Below are positions 1 to 5,515 of a DNA stretch of 5,515 bases, in pieces. The stretch is taken from positions 1 to 5,515 of the forward strand of contig CAJQND010000378.1 in assembly GCA_905479595.1 (NCBI GenBank). Reading direction: 5' to 3'. The stretch's first letter is position 1; each line of letters opens with the position of its first letter. Under the pieces are notes generated by a model. That model had not been told where the DNA came from, made no database searches, and saw only the letters and a list, made by a program, of their open reading frames with translations. Position numbers and translations under genes: made by a program. Origin of the DNA: an uncultured Hyphomicrobiales bacterium. GTDB lineage: Bacteria > Pseudomonadota > Alphaproteobacteria > Rhizobiales > CAJQND01.

Positions 1-9
1 AGGACCCAT
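1..9 (-). CDS. possible start of a downstream gene, cut by the window edge
   Basis: Read on the minus strand, the stop codon of the 66-codon gene overlaps an ATG in the arrangement TAATG. The ATG occupies 9-7, and only three codons (Met-Gly-Pro) are visible. A GGAG sequence lies seven bases before this ATG, inside the end of the preceding gene, which is a good ribosome binding site distance. Stop-start overlap of this kind is typical of translationally coupled genes in one operon. With three codons the product cannot be named, and chance is a real alternative. Confidence 0.3.
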
Positions 10-209
10 TAATAGTCTCCATTCTGCGCAAACTGCAAAGCCTGCCAGCCAGGCGGAAAGTCGCAGGACACCGCCCGGTTTTCAAGATTTTCCAACGAAG
101 CAGGCAGGCTTTGCAGTCGCGCCCGAAGGGTCTCTCCAGGAAGGCCCACCTGCTGGCAAACAATGCTCATTAAGGCAGAAAGCCTGAACTTGCGCTTGTT
201 TACCAGCAT
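9..209 (-). CDS. small protein of unknown function, 66 residues, downstream of the helicase
   Basis: I do not recognise this protein. The frame also has an ATG at 215-213, but the sequence AGGAGG (221-216) touches that codon directly and leaves no spacing. The second ATG at 209-207 lies six bases after AGGAGG, an ideal distance, so I chose it; the product then begins MLVNKRKF and ends NGDY. It has a basic N-terminus (Lys5, Arg6, Lys7, Arg9), a Leu-rich middle likely to be helical (about residues 23-45), two cysteines (18 and 49) and a Pro-Pro-Gly-Trp turn at 52-55. There is no signal peptide or membrane segment. It starts 50 bases after the helicase stop on the same strand, with no clear terminator between, so co-transcription is likely. 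The perfect ribosome binding site and the coupled start at its end argue that it is real. Confidence 0.6.
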   Translation of the reverse strand: MLVNKRKFRLSALMSIVCQQVGLPGETLRARLQSLPASLENLENRAVSCDFPPGWQALQFAQNGDY

Positions 210-215
210 TTGCAT

Positions 216-221
216 CCTCCT
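216..221 (-). promoter_or_regulatory. ribosome binding site that decides the start of the 66-residue gene
   Basis: The minus strand reads AGGAGG-ATGCAA-ATG. This full anti-16S match abuts the first ATG and lies six bases before the second, so translation should begin at the second ATG (209-207), not the first (215-213). Confidence 0.65.
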
Positions 222-259
222 GGAGAGACAGAATTGAAGATTATTAATGAGTCCTGACC

Positions 260-3142
260 CTAGTTGTTTGCCTTGTCCGCAGCAAGAGCGGGACCAATAA
301 AATCACGCACCTGATCCAGCGCATCCACGAGGCCCATGCGTTGAATTTCCACCTGCTCGGGAAATGCGGTGGAAAAGCGCGATGCCAGCCGGGAATCAAG
401 CACCACGAACACCCCATGATCGGCACGTTTGCGGATGAGTCGGCCAAAAGCCTGTCGTAGTTTCAGCCGCACTTGCATATCCGTCCAGGCGCTGCCGCCA
501 AAGGCACTGCGCCGTGCACGCTCTAAAATAGCAGGGACAGGCCAGGGCACCCGGTCAAGCACGATCAAGCGCAAGGCATCACCCGGCACATCCACCCCAT
601 CGCGCACTGCATCCGTGCCCAGCAGGCACGCGTCGCGTTCAGCGCGAAACATATCAATCAGAGTGCCTATATCCACCGGGTCCACATGCTGCGCAAAAAG
701 CGAAAGCCCATGGCTGGAAACAGGCTCTGCAATGCGTTGATAGACCGCGCGCAGGCGCGAGATCGCCGTAAACAATCCAAGCGCCCCGCCATTGGCAGCC
801 AGAAACAATTCCCGGTAGGCGGCAGCCACCTGATCCATATTGTCCCGGTTCACATCATTCACCACTATGACCTTTGACTGTTCGCCATAATTAAAGGGCG
901 AACGATGGGCATAGCGGCGCACCGAAAATGGCAAATGGGCAGCGCCAGTGCGCATTTCCGCATTCTGCCAATCATCCGGCATTTCCGGCGGGCGATCCTT
1001 CAGAGTTGCAGATGTCACCAGCACACCATCGGTTTGTTCCAGCACTGTGCGGGCAAACGGAATGGTTGGATCAACCCAATGGGAATGCAACCCCACATCC
1101 AATTCACGGCCAAATGCCGTTTCAATCGCAAACCAGTCAATATGGCCATCTGGCTGATCGAGCTTCAATTGGTCAAGCATATCGGCCCAACCGGTAACCA
1201 TGACATCGCATCGCCGGCGCATGGAGCGCGACACAGAATCAATGCGGGTGCGCTCAGATGTATCAAGCTCTGCGGCTTCGTCATCAAGGCGCGCCACCAA
1301 CAGGCTGGCCAGCGCCTTCATGGGCCGCGCCAATGCGTTTAGCGCGGTGCGCAATTCATCCGCTGCCTCGAGCATGCCATCAATGGGCGGGCGGCAATCA
1401 GTTTCGAGGTTGTAGTTACCTCCACCAGCGCGGGCCTGCACCTGCGCACGCACCAGACACAAAAATGCTTCAGTCGCCCCGTCAGGCGTCTCAGCCTGCA
1501 CTCGCGCCTGCCAGCCAGGCCCAGGTAGCTCGCGCGCCTTGGATGAAATCTTGTGCAGTAGCTCTTCTTCGCGCGCGTCATTATCGCCGATCAAATCGCC
1601 AAGGCGGTCCGCCAGCGAGCGTCCCCGGCGCGAACGGGTTTCAGGCCCCCTTATCCAGCGCCGCAACTCGCTCGCTTCAAGCCCGGTTAGATGGCCGGAA
1701 AACGCACTGTCAGCAGCATCAAAAATGTGATGGCCTTCATCAAACACCAGCCGCCTTATGGTGCCGGAAGCACTTTGCTCGTCTTCGGTTTCCGGCGCGC
1801 CAAGTGACATTTCCATAGCTGCCTGGATCATCACCAAGGCGTGGTTGGCCACCACAATATCGGCTTTGCGCGAGGCACGCACGGCACGTTCAATGAAGCA
1901 TTTGCGGTAGTGAGGACACGCGGTGTAGATGCATTCGCCGCGCCTGTCGGTCAGTCCCAGTTGTTGTGGAGATAAAGGCCGCTCTGCCCCACCAGGTGCA
2001 AGGTCGGGGAAAATGGTCATCAGCCAGGCAGGGAAATCGCCCCCCACCATATCGCCATCTCGGGTCATCCTTACCCACCGGGTCACCAGCGCAGCCAGCA
2101 AGGCACTTCGGGCATTGCCTTTGTTAATCTGGCTCATGCGCTCCTGCAAATTGTACAGGCACACATAATTTTCCCGGCCCTTGCGGATAACGACTTTGTG
2201 GCGGCGGGTTGTGGCATCTGGGAAAATGCGCGCTGCTTCCTGTTCCAGCTGCCGCTGCAGGTTTTTAGTATATGTGGAGACCCATACTGTGCCGGAATTC
2301 TTCTGTGCCCAGGCACTGGCTGGTGCCAGATATCCAAGCGTTTTACCAAGGCCGGTCCCAGCTTCCGCCAGCACGATGCGCCCTTCCTTGGGCACATCTT
2401 TGGGTGCGAAGGCTTCTGTGGCCTGAGCCGCATATTCTTGTTGCTCAAGGCGGATTTCCGCGCCTGGCCCCAGTGCACTATCGAGAATATCCATCGCCTC
2501 TTCACCAGAAACAGGATGCGATGATGGTGGCGGGCGGTGCGCGTCATCTTCCCATTCATCCAGCCGGTCCCAAACATTGAGGCCGGTGGCGAAGGTTGAA
2601 GCATCCAGCCGCGCGCCGGAAGCTTGCAATGCCTGCAAAACAAATTGTGCCCAGGGCCAGTTGGCCCCTTGCAGAAATGTAGCGATTTGTGCTGTCTCGC
2701 GCGGATGCGGGTAACCTGGCAATGCCAGCATTCCCAATAAAGCCATGGCAGAGCGCCGCAACAGGCGCGATGCGTCCATACCCGCCTCGCCTGCCGGGAT
2801 ATTTACCGCATGGGCAATCCCGGCCGGGCTGGGCAACGCAAATTGCGCAGGGCACACAAAGGCAAACAACTCGGCAATGTCGAGATGGCGGGGGGCAAGT
2901 GCTGCGCGTTGGTCTGACATTTCGGCGCGCGCGATAAATCCCATGCGGCGCACCAGAAACGGTGCATGGCAGACAAGATGCGGGGTGGCGGAAAGCCGGC
3001 GCAGCACATCATCTGGTGGAACCGACACCGCCTCTTGCCCCGGCACAGAGATGCAGCCCGCCACGCCGTCAAGGGTAGCGCCTGGCAATTGCGCAAGCGC
3101 CTGGGCAAGCCCATCCAGTGTGGCGTTATTGGGATCGTGCAT
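260..3142 (-). CDS. dinG: DinG/XPD-family ATP-dependent DNA helicase with Fe-S cluster
   Basis: This is a superfamily 2 helicase of the XPD/DinG type, expected to unwind DNA 5' to 3' in the cytoplasm during repair or at replication obstacles. Visible in order: a Q-motif-like stretch near 231-240; Walker A AGTGLGKT (261-268); motif Ia near 288-302; four Fe-S cysteines at 328, 404, 409 and 415, with the last three spaced Cx4Cx5C as in E. coli DinG; ANHALV (432-437); the DEAH-type box DEGH (468-471); VTSATL (709-714); motif V around 840-855; and QAFGRLIR (897-904). At 960 residues it is longer than E. coli DinG (about 716). The extra roughly 220 N-terminal residues resemble a decayed DnaQ-type exonuclease domain (HLVCHAPFL at 55-63, LDIAELFAFV at 87-96). 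An in-frame TGA lies nine bases before the ATG, so no longer start exists; a GAGG precedes it by four bases. The symbol follows the family; orthology to E. coli dinG is less certain. The reading frame is intact. It is transcribed divergently from the lysyl-tRNA synthetase gene, and I see no alphaproteobacterial LexA box upstream. Confidence 0.93.
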   Translation of the reverse strand: MHDPNNATLDGLAQALAQLPGATLDGVAGCISVPGQEAVSVPPDDVLRRLSATPHLVCHAPFLVRRMGFIARAEMSDQRAALAPRHLDIAELFAFVCPAQFALPSPAGIAHAVNIPAGEAGMDASRLLRRSAMALLGMLALPGYPHPRETAQIATFLQGANWPWAQFVLQALQASGARLDASTFATGLNVWDRLDEWEDDAHRPPPSSHPVSGEEAMDILDSALGPGAEIRLEQQEYAAQATEAFAPKDVPKEGRIVLAEAGTGLGKTLGYLAPASAWAQKNSGTVWVSTYTKNLQRQLEQEAARIFPDATTRRHKVVIRKGRENYVCLYNLQERMSQINKGNARSALLAALVTRWVRMTRDGDMVGGDFPAWLMTIFPDLAPGGAERPLSPQQLGLTDRRGECIYTACPHYRKCFIERAVRASRKADIVVANHALVMIQAAMEMSLGAPETEDEQSASGTIRRLVFDEGHHIFDAADSAFSGHLTGLEASELRRWIRGPETRSRRGRSLADRLGDLIGDNDAREEELLHKISSKARELPGPGWQARVQAETPDGATEAFLCLVRAQVQARAGGGNYNLETDCRPPIDGMLEAADELRTALNALARPMKALASLLVARLDDEAAELDTSERTRIDSVSRSMRRRCDVMVTGWADMLDQLKLDQPDGHIDWFAIETAFGRELDVGLHSHWVDPTIPFARTVLEQTDGVLVTSATLKDRPPEMPDDWQNAEMRTGAAHLPFSVRRYAHRSPFNYGEQSKVIVVNDVNRDNMDQVAAAYRELFLAANGGALGLFTAISRLRAVYQRIAEPVSSHGLSLFAQHVDPVDIGTLIDMFRAERDACLLGTDAVRDGVDVPGDALRLIVLDRVPWPVPAILERARRSAFGGSAWTDMQVRLKLRQAFGRLIRKRADHGVFVVLDSRLASRFSTAFPEQVEIQRMGLVDALDQVRDFIGPALAADKANN

Positions 3143-3264
3143 TGGGCCTCAAATTTCGAATCGTATGATCCATGCCACCCTAGCCGATTGACGCTTGCCA
3201 GTCACAGCCCCACGTCGTAACTACTGCCAGGCGCATAACAATCCGAATATCAGGTTTAAAACCA
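3143..3264. promoter_or_regulatory. divergent intergenic region carrying the helicase and synthetase promoters
   Basis: These 122 bases separate two divergent genes and must contain promoters for both. Toward the synthetase, TTGACG (3188-3193) and TTGCCA (3195-3200) resemble -35 boxes, but no convincing -10 box lies 16-18 bases beyond either. Toward the helicase, GTGACT (3205-3200) and TAGGGT (3182-3177), 17 bases apart, form a weak candidate pair. One GANTC site, the CcrM methylation target of many Alphaproteobacteria, lies at 3158-3162, 16 bases before the helicase start. Before the synthetase ATG only a weak AGG (3252-3254) is seen, ten bases upstream. The assignment of a promoter region is safe; the individual boxes are guesses. 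Confidence 0.4.
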
Positions 3265-4875
3265 ATGACCGCAACAGATCCCGGCCTTGTGGCCGAAGCT
3301 CTTGAATCAAAGGCCTGGCCGTTTGAAGAGGCCCGGAAAATTCTTGCCCGCATCGAGCGCCAGGTCGCCAGAGGCGGGGCCAAACCTGAAGAGATCCTGT
3401 TTGAAACCGGGTATGGCCCGTCCGGCCTTCCCCATATCGGTACTTTCGGCGAAGTGGCGCGCACAACAATGGTGCGCCATGCGTTTGAAACCATTTCAGA
3501 TATTCCCACCAGAGTTTTGTGCTTTTCCGATGATATGGATGGCCTGCGCAAGGTGCCCGACAATGTGCCTAACCAGGAACTGTTGACGGAAAACCTTGAG
3601 AAAAGACTGACCGTGGTGCCCGATCCATTCGGTTGTCATGAAAGCTTTGGCCACCATAACAATGCGCAGCTTTGCGCATTTCTCGATCAAAATGGTTTCG
3701 ACTACGAATTTGCCTCTGCCACAGACTATTACACGTCCGGGCGCTTCGACACTGCCCTGCTGCGGATGCTGGAGTGCTATGACGAGATCATGGCGGTGAT
3801 GCTGCCCACATTGGGTGAAGAACGCCAAAAGAGTTATTCACCATTTCTTCCGGTCTGCCCGCGCACCCAAAAAGTCCTGCAGGTGCCGATAACCGAACGC
3901 GACGCAGACAACGGCACCATTTCCTACGACGATCCTGAAACAGGTGAAGCGATGGTGCTGCCGGTCACCGGCGGCAACGTAAAGTGCCAATGGAAAGCAG
4001 ATTGGGCGATGCGCTGGTATGCGCTCGGTGTTGACTATGAAATGGCGGGCAAGGACTTGATTGATTCAGTGCGTCTTTCCAGCCGCATTTGCAAAATTCT
4101 TGGCGGAGAACCCCCGGAAGGATTTAACTACGAACTGTTTCTTGATGAACAGGGCCAAAAAATTTCCAAATCAAAGGGAAACGGTCTCTCCATAGAAGAC
4201 TGGCTGCGTTACGCCTCGCCGGAAAGCTTGCAATTGTTCATGTATCAATCGCCGCGCAAGGCCAAGCGGCTCTATTTCGATGTTATTCCGAAAAATGTTG
4301 ATGAGTACCTTACATTCCTGTCGAAATTTCCAGAACAAGATGCCAAAAACCAGCTTGGCAACCCGGTCTGGCATATTCATGCAGGCGAGCCCAAGCAAGT
4401 TGAAATGCCCATAAGCTTTGCGTTGTTGCTTAATCTTGTAAGTGCGTCGAACGCCCATGATAAAGAAACCCTGTGGGGGTTCATCCAACGTTATGCGCCT
4501 GGGGCAAGCGCGCAAACGGCCCCAAAGCTGGATGAACTGGTCGGCTATGCGATTTCCTATTTTGAGGATTTCGTCAAACCCACCAAATCATTCCGCGCGC
4601 CCGATGAACTGGAACGCGCTGCCCTTGAAGATCTCTGGGCCCGGCTGGCAGATGTTAAATCAGGCACTTCAGCAGAAGACATCCAAACGCTTGTTTACGA
4701 CGTCGGCAAGACCCATGATTTCGCCAATCTGCGCGACTGGTTCACTGCCCTCTATGAGGTTTTGCTTGGTCAGTCACAAGGCCCGCGTTTTGGCGGCTTT
4801 TCAGCTCTTTACGGTATTGCAGAAACGCGCCAGCTGATCTCTGATGCGCTGGCTGGCAAGTTGACCACCAGCTAG
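3265..4875 (+). CDS. lysK: lysine--tRNA ligase, class I (archaeal type)
   Basis: It joins lysine to tRNA-Lys using ATP, a reaction essential for protein synthesis in the cytoplasm. The 536-residue product has the class I aminoacyl-tRNA synthetase signatures: the HIGH-type motif as PHIG (56-59) within GPSGLPHIG, and the KMSKS-type motif as KISKS (299-303) followed by KG. The stretch WKADWAMRW (243-251), the sequence GKDLIDS (262-268) and the FSDDMDGLRKVP region (87-98) are typical of class I lysyl-tRNA synthetases. The C-terminal part, from about 350, corresponds to the helical anticodon-binding domain. Length agrees with the family. This enzyme is unrelated in fold to the class II LysS of most bacteria; class I forms occur in archaea, Alphaproteobacteria and spirochaetes. 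Databases use either lysK or lysS for it. The start is the first ATG of the frame and gives the usual N-terminus leading to KAWPFEEARK; its ribosome binding site is weak. The reading frame is intact, and the stop codon lies inside a terminator-like hairpin. Confidence 0.97.
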   Translation: MTATDPGLVAEALESKAWPFEEARKILARIERQVARGGAKPEEILFETGYGPSGLPHIGTFGEVARTTMVRHAFETISDIPTRVLCFSDDMDGLRKVPDNVPNQELLTENLEKRLTVVPDPFGCHESFGHHNNAQLCAFLDQNGFDYEFASATDYYTSGRFDTALLRMLECYDEIMAVMLPTLGEERQKSYSPFLPVCPRTQKVLQVPITERDADNGTISYDDPETGEAMVLPVTGGNVKCQWKADWAMRWYALGVDYEMAGKDLIDSVRLSSRICKILGGEPPEGFNYELFLDEQGQKISKSKGNGLSIEDWLRYASPESLQLFMYQSPRKAKRLYFDVIPKNVDEYLTFLSKFPEQDAKNQLGNPVWHIHAGEPKQVEMPISFALLLNLVSASNAHDKETLWGFIQRYAPGASAQTAPKLDELVGYAISYFEDFVKPTKSFRAPDELERAALEDLWARLADVKSGTSAEDIQTLVYDVGKTHDFANLRDWFTALYEVLLGQSQGPRFGGFSALYGIAETRQLISDALAGKLTTS

Positions 4876-4894
4876 GCATTTGCCCAGCTGGTGG
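4865..4894. terminator. hairpin between convergent genes, likely shared terminator
   Basis: CCACCAGCT (4865-4873) pairs perfectly with AGCTGGTGG (4886-4894). After one A/C mismatch the stem continues with GGC/GCC (4875-4877 with 4882-4884), closing a four-base ATTT loop, giving twelve base pairs in total. The left arm includes the last two synthetase codons and most of its stop codon. The synthetase gene (plus) and the secreted-protein gene (minus) both run into it. A clear T-tract is missing: the plus side is followed by GTCCACTTTATTG and the minus side by GTCAAC, so the intrinsic efficiency is uncertain. Confidence 0.6.
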
Positions 4895-4901
4895 GTCCAC
4901 T

Positions 4902-5204
4902 TTATTGAACAACATAGAGACATGGTTTGGCGCGGGCAGTGCAGACCCAGCGTTGCACCGCTTTTTCGCAATCCAGCGACTTAACACCAGCAATTTTCCA
5001 TACAGACCAGGAAAGTCCCTCGTCGTTCTTGACCTTGTAGGCCCAGGACTTTTTGGCTTGTAGCTTCGCGCCGAGACGGGTGGGCTTATGCACCTGGGCT
5101 TCCGTGAAGCCTGTCTTGCATTGATACGCGGAAGCTGAATTTGTCAGCACAGGTAATGACAGTGCCGCAACGGCGGCAACGAGGGCAAGCGAGAACGTTT
5201 TCAT
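4902..5204 (-). CDS. small secreted, basic, four-cysteine protein of unknown function
   Basis: The 100-residue product starts with a classic signal peptide: Lys2, a hydrophobic core at about 5-20, and the cleavage motif Ala-Ser-Ala at 24-26, predicting export through Sec to the periplasm or outside. The mature chain of about 74 residues is strongly basic (14 Lys/Arg against 5 Asp/Glu). It has four cysteines (29, 79, 88 and 95), enough for two disulfides, and four tryptophans (54, 66, 69 and 86). It resembles uncharacterised small exported proteins of Alphaproteobacteria, judged from memory of similar sequences; I know no function. The ribosome binding site AAGGAG (5221-5216) lies eleven bases before the ATG, somewhat long, but no better start exists. 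It is convergent with the synthetase gene and divergent from the partial gene at 5465, so it is probably transcribed alone. Confidence 0.82.
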   Translation of the reverse strand: MKTFSLALVAAVAALSLPVLTNSASAYQCKTGFTEAQVHKPTRLGAKLQAKKSWAYKVKNDEGLSWSVWKIAGVKSLDCEKAVQRWVCTARAKPCLYVVQ

Positions 5205-5252
5205 GAGCGGGTAAGCTCCTTTAATTGTGTTTGCGCCCTTCTCAACGCGATG

Positions 5253-5292
5253 GAGATACCCTTAGAAGTCCCAGCCTGAACCAAACCTGAAC
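5253..5292 (-). promoter_or_regulatory. promoter with 11-base-period direct repeat before the secreted-protein gene
   Basis: On the minus strand GTTCAGG occurs twice exactly (5292-5286 and 5281-5275), separated by four bases, so one helical turn apart. The second copy overlaps a possible -35 box TTCAGG (5280-5275). Sixteen bases further is TATCTC (5258-5253), a weak -10 box. Paired 7-base repeats with 11-base spacing are the usual target layout of OmpR/PhoB-type response regulators. The same bases also read GTTC-N7-GTTC, the core of the alphaproteobacterial LexA operator. The repeat is seen directly; the regulator is inferred. Confidence 0.45.
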
Positions 5293-5301
5293 ATTTGCAT
5301 C

Positions 5302-5351
5302 AAAATACATTCATTATGCTACAGCAATAAAATCCATAATTCATGTATTTT
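5302..5351. repeat. long imperfect inverted repeat in the AT-rich divergent region
   Basis: The arm AAAATACATTCATTATG (5302-5318) pairs with CATAATTCATGTATTTT (5335-5351): six base pairs next to the loop, two mismatches, then nine base pairs, with a 16-base loop. Some pairing is expected in AT-rich DNA, but fifteen of seventeen positions including internal C/G pairs is more than casual. It could be a dimeric regulator site or a transcript stem-loop. Confidence 0.5.
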
Positions 5352-5380
5352 TAAAGTTATATTTAAATAAAGTTATATTT
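5352..5380. repeat. 13-base direct repeat in AT-rich DNA
   Basis: TAAAGTTATATTT occurs at 5352-5364 and again at 5368-5380, an exact 13-base repeat with a three-base gap (period 16). It lies upstream of the candidate promoter of the gene at 5465. The surrounding sixty bases (5341-5400) contain only six G or C, so low complexity may explain part of the match. Confidence 0.5.
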
Positions 5381-5389
5381 TATATATTT

Positions 5390-5418
5390 TTTACTTGAAT
5401 TGTTTTGATTTATATTAT
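5390..5418 (+). promoter_or_regulatory. candidate promoter for the partial gene at the right edge
   Basis: TTTACT (5390-5395) and TATTAT (5413-5418) are 17 bases apart and match four and five of six consensus positions of the housekeeping -35 and -10 boxes. Transcription would begin near 5425, giving a leader of about forty bases. In such AT-rich DNA chance matches are common, so this is tentative. Confidence 0.3.
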
Positions 5419-5464
5419 TTCTTATCTTCAGAATTTTTCAGGCAATATATCTAAGGTAAATTTT

Positions 5465-5515
5465 ATGATTTCCCGATTTGGAAAAACTTTATTTGGCGCA
5501 GGTGTTTTTTGTTTT
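5465..5515 (+). CDS. start of a probable exported protein, cut by the window edge
   Basis: Seventeen codons are visible, reading MISRFGKTLFGAGVFCF. The two early basic residues (Arg4, Lys7) followed by a hydrophobic run look like the beginning of a signal peptide or a membrane anchor; Cys16 might belong to a lipobox if the peptide is short, but too little is seen. AAGG (5453-5456) lies eight bases before the ATG, a good ribosome binding site spacing. No stop codon occurs before the edge. The visible codons favour A/T more than the other genes here. The product cannot be named. Confidence 0.5.
   Translation, partial: MISRFGKTLFGAGVFCF

Noticed and set aside
213..215. Start of the small gene at the first ATG (68 residues)
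   Set aside because: The AGGAGG sequence directly abuts this ATG, leaving no room for initiation; the ATG at 209-207 has the proper six-base spacing.
210..259. Possible CtrA site or separate promoter between the helicase and the small gene
   Set aside because: ATTAATAAT-like sequence is present, but TTAA-N7-TTAA is not, and no -35 partner is convincing; a single GAGTC (GANTC) site at 249-253 is not enough to claim regulation.
1258..1818. Open frame of 186 codons on the plus strand, opposite the helicase
   Set aside because: It lies wholly antisense to well-conserved helicase motifs, shows no recognisable domain and has no clear ribosome binding site; other antisense frames at 905-1342 and 2745-3191 are of the same kind.
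2134..2643. Open frame of 169 codons on the minus strand inside the helicase gene
   Set aside because: It is a shifted reading of the Walker A to first-cysteine region of the helicase; the helicase frame is intact, so no frameshift or overlapping gene is needed.
3143..3264. Possible SOS (LexA) control of the helicase
   Set aside because: I looked for GTTC-N7-GTTC or GAAC-N7-GAAC before the helicase start and found none in the divergent region.
3180..3563. Minus-strand open frame of 127 codons opposite the start of the synthetase
   Set aside because: It is antisense to the conserved HIGH-motif region and its product resembles no family.

Overview
The window looks like an alphaproteobacterial chromosome of moderate GC content. 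The main evidence is a class I (archaeal-type) lysyl-tRNA synthetase, which most bacteria lack but Alphaproteobacteria typically carry. A long DinG-type helicase with a degraded exonuclease-like N-terminus and a small secreted cysteine protein of a rhizobial-looking type fit the same group. I cannot name the genus.

Layout, left to right. (1) Positions 1-262 hold the downstream end of a leftward operon. A 66-codon gene of unknown function (9-209, minus) has a perfect AGGAGG ribosome binding site, and its stop codon overlaps a possible next start (TAATG) of a gene that leaves the window. (2) Positions 260-3142 (minus) encode a 960-residue DinG/XPD-family helicase with all the expected motifs and four Fe-S cysteines. 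(3) Positions 3143-3264 are a 122-base divergent intergenic region that must carry both promoters. (4) Positions 3265-4875 (plus) encode the class I lysyl-tRNA synthetase. (5) A strong hairpin at 4865-4894 overlaps the synthetase stop codon and sits between convergent genes, so it is a likely shared terminator. (6) Positions 4902-5204 (minus) encode a 100-residue secreted, basic, four-cysteine protein. (7) Positions 5205-5464 are a 260-base divergent intergenic region that becomes extremely AT-rich. It holds an 11-base-period direct repeat near the secreted-protein promoter, a long imperfect inverted repeat and a 13-base direct repeat. (8) The first 17 codons of a rightward gene with a signal-peptide-like start begin at 5465 and run off the edge.

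The two large genes are housekeeping: DNA repair or unwinding, and tRNA charging. They are divergent and not obviously connected in function. The least explained parts are the small leftward gene after the helicase and the AT-rich regulatory region at the right end. I see no mobile element, CRISPR array, rRNA or tRNA gene, and no clear evidence of a new multi-gene system.
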